The position numbers and the translations under genes were made by a program. DNA of 64,000 nt from Climacium dendroides (taxonomy: Eukaryota > Streptophyta > Bryopsida > Hypnales > Climaciaceae). The notes beneath the pieces were generated by a model. That model saw only the letters and a program-made list of their open reading frames with translations. It had not been told where the DNA came from and did not search any database. This document shows, piece after piece, positions 57,982 through 64,000 of this stretch. Each line of letters starts with the position of its first letter. The first letter of the stretch is position 1. The stretch is from NCBI GenBank assembly GCA_950106755.1, contig OX467084.1:1798001-1862000 (forward strand), read 5' to 3'.

Positions 57982-59673
57982 TTGACGGAGGCCAACAAAA
58001 TCAATAAGGAAAAGAAAGCTGCCAAATTTAGATTGGAGCACAAAACGTTGAAGGATTTAGAAGTTGTAGAGGCTTTTTTGTTGGCACAACCGGGAGATAT
58101 TACGGCTACACTAAAACTAAATGCTGCCAAAACTCTGCTACACAATTTGACAATGGAAAATTTAGAAGCTCAATATCATGTGGTATCAGCCAGATGGATT
58201 CGGCAAGGAGATAGGTGCACAACTGAATTTTTTGAGGTTTTCAGAGATGTTCATAAGAAGTCCTCCATTTCACAATTAGTGGTGGACGAACAAGTAGTCA
58301 CGGATTAGTAAGGCAAGGCAGGAACAGTCATAGAGTTTTATAAAAATCTTTACTCTGAGGGCCCTGAAACCTCGGAGATTCTGGAAGCAAGGCGGCAGAT
58401 TTTACAGAGTGTCCCAAAATTGGTTACCGAGGAGCAAAATAAGAGCTTTCCAAATTGGTGTCGCTGAAAGAGCTACAGAAAGCAATTAATAATTTATCGT
58501 CAGGGAATGTGTTCAGAGATGATGGCATACCTACAGATTTTTTTAAACAATATTTAGATTCATTACAAGACAAATTGCTAGAAGTGGTGTAAGAGGTGCT
58601 TAGATTGGGAGCGTTATCTTCAAGCCACAACAAAGGTATTAGCATTCCTAAAGGGGGAGACACTAGTTTGATTAAGAATTTCCGACCCATCACTTTATTG
58701 TCTTCATTTTACAAAGTAACTTGTGGCTAAGATACTGGCCAAACAAATGCAACAAATCTTGCAGGAGATAGTCAAACCTAACCAAACAGGATTTGTTCCG
58801 TGAAGATGCATTATAGATAATATCTTCTTAGCACAAGAGGCTATGCATTATGCAAAAGAATCAGGCCAAAATCTTACATTATTATTGTTGGATTTCGAAA
58901 AGGCCTATGATAGAATATCTTGGAACTTTATGAGAGATGTTTTAGAAAAGTAGGGATTTCATAAGGATTTTATTAGAGGAGTAATGTCCCTTTATAAAAA
59001 TGATTCTTCATTAGTTATAGTCAATGGAGAGATTGGGGAACAATTTGACCTATCGAGATTGGTAAGACAAGGATGCCCATTGGCACCCTTTCTTTTTGTG
59101 GTAGTTTTGGATTCCCTTGGATATAAGTTGGAGGATGGAAGATATGGGATTCAAGGATTTTCTCTTCTAGATAGCTCAAAAGTCACAAACGCTTCTTATG
59201 CGAACAACACAGTGTTATATTTCTTGGAGACAATAGAGAACCTAAACAAGGCTTATGAGGTTCTTAGAATATTTTGCCTAGGATCGGGATCAAAAGTGAA
59301 TTGGGACAAAACATATGCCATATGGGCATCAAAAAACAAGCAAGACTTCTCTTGGAGTGCGGAGTATGGAATTAAATGGATTCCAGAAGGCACGGGGGTT
59401 AGATACTTAGGACCCTTAATAGGGTTCCATTTTCCGGCAAATGCTAATACAGGACCATTGCTATCCTCCATAAAAAAGAAATTGAGGTCTTGGGTGACCA
59501 AGACAGTTTCGACAACAAGGAGAGTAATCATTATAAACCAGGTTTTATTAGCCACATGTTGGTACACGGCAGCTTGTTGTGGAATATCGGCAAAAAATTG
59601 TGACATCATTTGGGGGTTGGTTATACAATATTTATGGATGGGCAAAAAAAAGGATGGTGTGCAGCACGAATAA
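57982..59673 (+). pseudogene. LINE reverse transcriptase, broken, YANN in place of YADD
   Basis: A linker (RWIRQGDRCTTEFFEVF) is followed by SSGNVFRDDGIPTDFFKQY, NFRPITLLSSFYK, LVAKILAKQMQQ, the first catalytic block LLLDFEKAYDRISW, RQGCPLAPFLF, then SYANNTVLYF and YLGPLIGF. Stops include 58801-58803 (in FVP-stop-RC) and 58951-58953 (in LEK-stop-GF); frame changes lie near 58310-58440 and 58720. The two aspartates of the active site (59203-59208) are both asparagine, so the enzyme is doubly dead. Confidence 0.9.
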
Positions 59674-60663
59674 GGTAGAACTCATGTATTCTTCCGCAAT
59701 CGGAAGGAGGGATTCAGCTATTGGATCCTTATTTGCAAACACAGGCTTTGTTGGTTAAACTAGTAATTCAAGGATTATCTCTGGGAGAAGAACCGTGGAA
59801 AAAATTACTGCAATTCAAGATCATTAATGGCAAGCCACTAGGAGATGCAAAATGAAACATGTCGGTTAGTTGGTTATTTTTCAGCAAGGGAATCAAAAAG
59901 GAAAATCACTTGTCCATTCTCGCGTCATGCATTAAGGCATTTATCTCAGTCAGGGGGAATTTAATTCAAAAGGAGCCGCTATTTACAGAAAATATTCTAC
60001 AACAATCCTTATTTGGCAACCCGTTAATATTAGAGGCAAAAGGAGTTAGGCTTGGAATGGGTCCTAATTTAGGCTTGCATCTATAGGCTAAGGCCGGGAT
60101 TCAATAGATTAAAGATTTGTGGAATGAGGGTAGAGTTGACTAGTTAGGAATTGAAGATATTCAGAAGAAACTATCCAAACAAGGAGCGGTGACAGAGAAA
60201 GGGAAAACGAGAAGGCTTAAAATTCTCTCGCATATTCCATAGGATCCTAGATCCTTTCTGGATAGAGAATCTATGGCATGGTTAACATCACCCGGGAGTT
60301 TGAAGTATTTTCATAATTCTATAGTTGAATCAAGGAAAAGGGAGACCAACAGATTTAGATTGGATGAGAAAAAAAGAGTTTTAATCTGGGAAGGGCTGGA
60401 TTAGTTGCCGACATTAGGTCTTAAACAAGACCGGGTAATTCAATGGGATGCCTTATCATGCTCAATTCTGGACAGACCTAGCTCGATGTGGGCTTTCAGA
60501 GATGGAATGGTGAGTAACTTAAACTAGGATCCAGGAGAGTGATTTGGGTAGAAGATTGGGAAATTTCAGAAAACCTCCTTTTATGAATACACAACCCATA
60601 GGAGTGTAGGAGCTCTTAAATGAAGGGTACGGTGACTTAGAAATTAAAAACATTTTTAGGTTT

Positions 60664-60972
60664 ATGTGGTACAATAGTAGGTCTAAAAAACAAGCCATGT
60701 TTATTTGGCAAGTGATCAACAAGGGAATTGTTACTAGCAAATGGCTTTCGTGGAGGATCCCGACTGCACAAGTAGGATGCGTCATGTGCTCCCATTACTT
60801 GGAGACTATTACTCACCTTTTGTGGGATTATCCTGTCACTCGGGACTTGTGGTGGAAGTTTAATAATTTTGTTAATTCAACTCAAGCTCGCTCCATCAAT
60901 TCTCTACAATATGCACTGATTGGTCACTTCGATACTTGCTTTGAAGGCAAAGTTAGCATAGCAATTCTATGA
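60664..60972 (+). pseudogene. LINE C-terminal zinc-binding domain (zf-RVT)
   Basis: Reads FIWQVINKGIVTSKWLSWRI, then VGCVMCSHYLETITHLLWDY and TRDLWWKFNNF. This is the zf-RVT pattern (C-x-x-C, then E-T-x-x-H-L) found after the reverse transcriptase in plant LINEs. The region from 59.7 to 60.66 kb between it and the reverse transcriptase is LINE sequence with many stops. Confidence 0.82.
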
Positions 60973-60999
60973 AAATGGCGCAAGAAACGCATAAGAAAT

Positions 61000-63010
61000 T
61001 AAAGGATATGAATTGGGGAGCATGGAAATTAATTCTAGTTTAGGTGTGCAAAATGCTATGAATTAATGGGAAACAATTTGCATATGTATCAACTTAACAA
61101 TTAAATTAATGAAGAAAATGGTGCATGGAATATTGCCATTTTAACAGTAGTGAAGATAATTGTTGTAACACATTGAATTACAAAATAATTGCTTAACCCC
61201 TAACGCAAATTGGAACCTCAAAGACCATATTCATTCAAATGAGAAAACATGGTCATATTGAAACCTTGAGCCTTAAAACCCCTCCTTTCAAAGATAACTT
61301 GTTGAAATCAAAGATAAATATAGGCAACTCTACAAATAATGAATAAAAAAATTACAAATTATAATAAATACCAAGATGAAAGTATGTTACATTTTTGACA
61401 AGGCTTAAAGCAATTGAAAAACAAAACCCATGTATATATAAAACAATCTATCTTGTATATATATTTCACTTCATAGAAAATAAAATCTTGATTATTCTAA
61501 TGATTAGAGGTCTTAATGTAAAATTGTAGAGGCTATGTGTACATGAATCACTCACCTTTGCTAAAAATTGTTTTTTGTATGTGAATGATTGATCTATTAA
61601 TAATAATGATCCTTTTACAAAACAATCAACTTTGTATATGAAAATCACTAAACTAACCATCATTCTTGGAGAAAGAACTGCTATTTGTTGCCTCTAGTGT
61701 TCTTTGCTTTACATACCCTCTCAAAATATCCTTGCCTCGAGATCAACTAAGAGTAAAAGCACATTACTAGAAAGTAGTGACCGATTTAATAGAAAACAAC
61801 AACTATCTATTGTTTTGAGTACTACTGAACATAAATTGCAAAAATCAACAAATTTTTGTTCAAGTGAGATTTATGTTTTGTTGATTTTGGATACTATGTG
61901 TGTGAAAATTTATAAAACCATTTTATTTTGGAATATTTTGAAATTTGAGGGAATTTTTTAGAATATTATTGGAATTTGAGGGGAATCTTTTGGAAATTTG
62001 AGAGAATCTTTTTAAAATCTTCGGGATTTTTTTTGTTTTCTCAAAGAATCTTAAATTTTTTAAATAATATTAAATAATATTTTAGAACTTTTTGAAATAT
62101 TTTTGAATATTTTTGAATTTATTTCAAAACTTGAATACAGAGGTTAAATTCTAATTAAATTATTTGAATCAAATTCTAATTTGATTCAAATAAGTAGATT
62201 TGATTAAATTTTAATTTGACTAAAATTAAAATTTGAATCCATTTTCAATTGAATTTTCTTCGGAATATAATTTATTTTGATTAAAATTAATTCGTATTTC
62301 TATTGTGAAATGTAATACAATAAGTCTAGTAAGTCTTAGAATTTTTTGTTTGCTTCTTTTGATAATTTTGATAATATAACTTTTTTAAGAATACTTTCAA
62401 AATATTCTCATTCCCATTTTGAATACGATTAGAATTCCAAATTTTGAATCAAAATTACTCAAAATTTAAAATATTATATATTTTGAACTATAGAATATTT
62501 GGATCTAATTTTTTCAACATTTGACTTTAAAATTATATTTTATTCAAGTACTAAGTTTTGTACTATTCAAATTTAAATACATAATTCCAAATTCAGAAGC
62601 AACTATTCAAATTTACTATAGAAATTAGAACTATTTAAGAATTAAATTCTAAATTTTAACTATTCAAACTCTAATTAAATTTAAATTAAATTATTAAAAT
62701 TTTGAGATTTGAATTGCAAATAAAAAGAATTAAACTTGATATTTAACCAAAATACCTTCTAATAAAATGCTTGCCAATTAATCTAAACACCCTAGAAAAA
62801 CTTGTAAATTTTACCTAAAAACCTAGACTTCAACGCAAAAATTCTCCAACAACTTTTATGAAAAACGGACAAAGTATGAAGGAGAAAATGGCCTTCAAAG
62901 TATAATTTTTTTATTAAACTTTATAGGGGGGAATATATTATGAAAATATATTTTAAAACTTAATTATTCACAATTTAATGTGTTTTAAGCTCAAAAGACT
63001 TTGGTGGTAT
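61000..63010. other. Very AT-rich spacer
   Basis: Nothing recognised except a palindrome at 62160-62193. Runs of AATT/TTAAA words dominate from 61.95 to 62.75 kb. Confidence 0.5.
62160..62193. repeat. Perfect 15-bp stem palindrome
   Basis: TTATTTGAATCAAAT and its exact complement with a TCTA loop, in AT-rich sequence. Chance is possible given the composition. Confidence 0.8.
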
Positions 63011-63017
63011 TATTGGC

Positions 63018-63317
63018 ATAGTAAAATAATTTTTTTCATAAAACTTCAAACTAAAAAAGTTGTAGAATCAAACTAAATTTCATCTCCAAAAATTATTTTG
63101 GGATTTAGAGTTTTTAATCAAAAGTTATGAACATTCAAAATTCAAAGAAGGCTAGCAAGGAACATTTTTTTTGAAATTTTCAAACACCCTCTCTAATTTT
63201 TGTTCATAACTTTTGATTGGAGACACATGATTCCAAATGGATTTTTGGAAATGAAATTTAGATTGATTGTACAACTTTTTTTAGTTCAAAGTTTTTTGAA
63301 AAAATTTATTTTACTAT
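63018..63317. repeat. 300-bp foldback with long arms
   Basis: The arm ATAGTAAAATAATTTTTTTC at the left and its relative at the right pair over about 80 bp, including AACTAAAAAAGTTGTA and AAATTTCAT..CCAAAAAT. A second inner pair, TTTTAATCAAAAGTTATGAAC with GTTCATAACTTTTGATTGG, continues the stem. The whole could fold into one long imperfect hairpin. Confidence 0.8.
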
Positions 63318-63414
63318 ACCTAAATGGTTGTTAAAGTCTGCTATGGTGAATGGAAAAAAATTCAAATGATTGTAAAAATAAGTACAAAATAATATATCCA
63401 TTGTTCATGTAAAG

Positions 63415-63545
63415 TTATAGTGGTGTGATAGTTAGGCTTAGAGGTGTCAACCCCAAGGTCTTGGATTCAAACCCCCAAGGCCTCACTTGCCCATGTGGGT
63501 TGTTTTGTTGGCATATCCATGTAGTAGCCTCTACATGACCAAAAA
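63415..63545 (+). repeat. Possible tRNA-derived SINE fragment
   Basis: TGGTGTGATAGTTAGGCTTAG resembles a pol III A box and GGATTCAAACCCC, 38 bases later, a good B box (GGTTCRANNCC). The head does not fold into a full tRNA and no target-site duplication or defined tail is visible. Confidence 0.4.
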
Positions 63546-64000
63546 TTTTAAAATAAATTTAACTTTCTTTTCTTAATTTGACCAAATTAACAAAAAAAAA
63601 ATTAAAAACTTGTTAAATTTTGTCTAAGTCAACTTAAACTCTTGAACAAAAGTTATCAAGACTTCTATGTTGGATTTCTATTAATGTGATCACTAGTTTT
63701 CTAGTAGTGAGACAACACGCTCCTCATGGACGACTCTTTGCAAAAAAGTGTCTTCAATGAAAATGGGAACACAATTTTCCTAGAGATTTGGAATCATGAC
63801 CTACGTGGTTATAAAATCTTACTAGATAGCCTTCCTCTATCACTGAAGTGACTATGTGAGGACTGTCACTTAAGGGAAAATGTAGACCCAAATTAGATTG
63901 GTGTACCCCCTATTTCAACTTCCTTCCATAGAGATGATGAGCTTCTGGACAAAATAAGGAAATCTACTAAGAACCTCGGGTCATGTTTTGGAGATGAATA

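Larger units (their letters stand above)
55549..60972 (+). mobile_element. Decayed L1-type LINE retrotransposon
   Basis: Non-LTR retrotransposon of the plant L1 type. From 5' to 3': an ORF1-like region, APE endonuclease, linker, reverse transcriptase and a zf-RVT zinc-binding domain. Many stops and frame changes break it, and several stops sit where tryptophan, glutamine or arginine is expected, as G-to-A and C-to-T changes would produce. Neither a poly-A tail nor a target-site duplication was found; the 5' limit is arbitrary. Next to, but not inside, the terpene synthase relic. Confidence 0.85.

Noticed and set aside
59253..59645. 130-codon minus-strand frame
   Set aside because: Antisense shadow of the LINE reverse transcriptase.
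63415..63500. Intact tRNA gene
   Set aside because: Only box-like segments are present; no acceptor stem or cloverleaf can be drawn.
1..64000. CRISPR arrays, bacterial operons or phage genes
   Set aside because: No regularly spaced identical repeats and no prokaryotic gene organisation; introns and plant transposons show a plant nuclear origin.

Overview
The window looks like nuclear DNA of a land plant with a large, repeat-rich, AT-rich genome. The evidence is a plant U-box E3 ligase, a conserved plant zinc-ribbon gene with canonical introns, a plant-type terpene synthase relic, Helitrons, CACTA-type elements, a hAT relic and an L1-type LINE. The species cannot be named from the sequence. 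Compact, GC-richer genes sit in long AT-rich spacers full of old nested transposons, and no LTR retrotransposon was recognised, so a non-angiosperm plant (fern, lycophyte or gymnosperm) is possible but unproven.

Layout. 1-1.0 kb: broken Tc1-like (DD34E) transposase gene cut by the window edge. 1.38-2.99 kb: two head-to-tail non-autonomous Helitrons. 3-14.6 kb: AT-rich spacer with MITE-like inverted repeats, long dispersed repeats, a 150-bp tandem array and an AAT microsatellite. 15.7-16.7 kb: degenerate ~200-280-bp tandem repeats. 16.79-18.0 kb: intact intronless U-box/ARM gene (minus strand). 19.7-30.1 kb: a decayed hAT transposase (minus strand) split by copies of a ~0.9-1 kb repeat family, a 1.9-kb CACTA-type element and a small foldback MITE. 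30.29-30.89 and 35.99-36.57 kb: two further tandem arrays. 34.98 and 40.63 kb: two related MITEs. 44.6-47.9 kb: intact four-coding-exon zinc-ribbon gene (plus strand) with an extra intron in its 5' leader. 48.0-55.0 kb: relic of a class I (di)terpene synthase on the minus strand, tail-to-tail with the zinc-ribbon gene; its last intron holds a complete Tc1-like element, a tandem Helitron pair and a TTAA-flanked piggyBac-like element nested in one Helitron. 55.5-61.0 kb: decayed L1-type LINE (plus strand). 61-64 kb: AT-rich spacer with a 300-bp foldback and a possible SINE fragment.

Only two protein genes look functional: the U-box ligase and the zinc-ribbon protein. The most interesting material is the layered transposon record. 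Target-site duplications can be proved inside the window because uninterrupted paralogous copies serve as empty sites: the piggyBac-like element in a Helitron, and the CACTA element in a dispersed repeat. Tc1-like DD34E and piggyBac-like TTAA elements are uncommon in plants. All coordinates of repeats without sharp termini are approximate.
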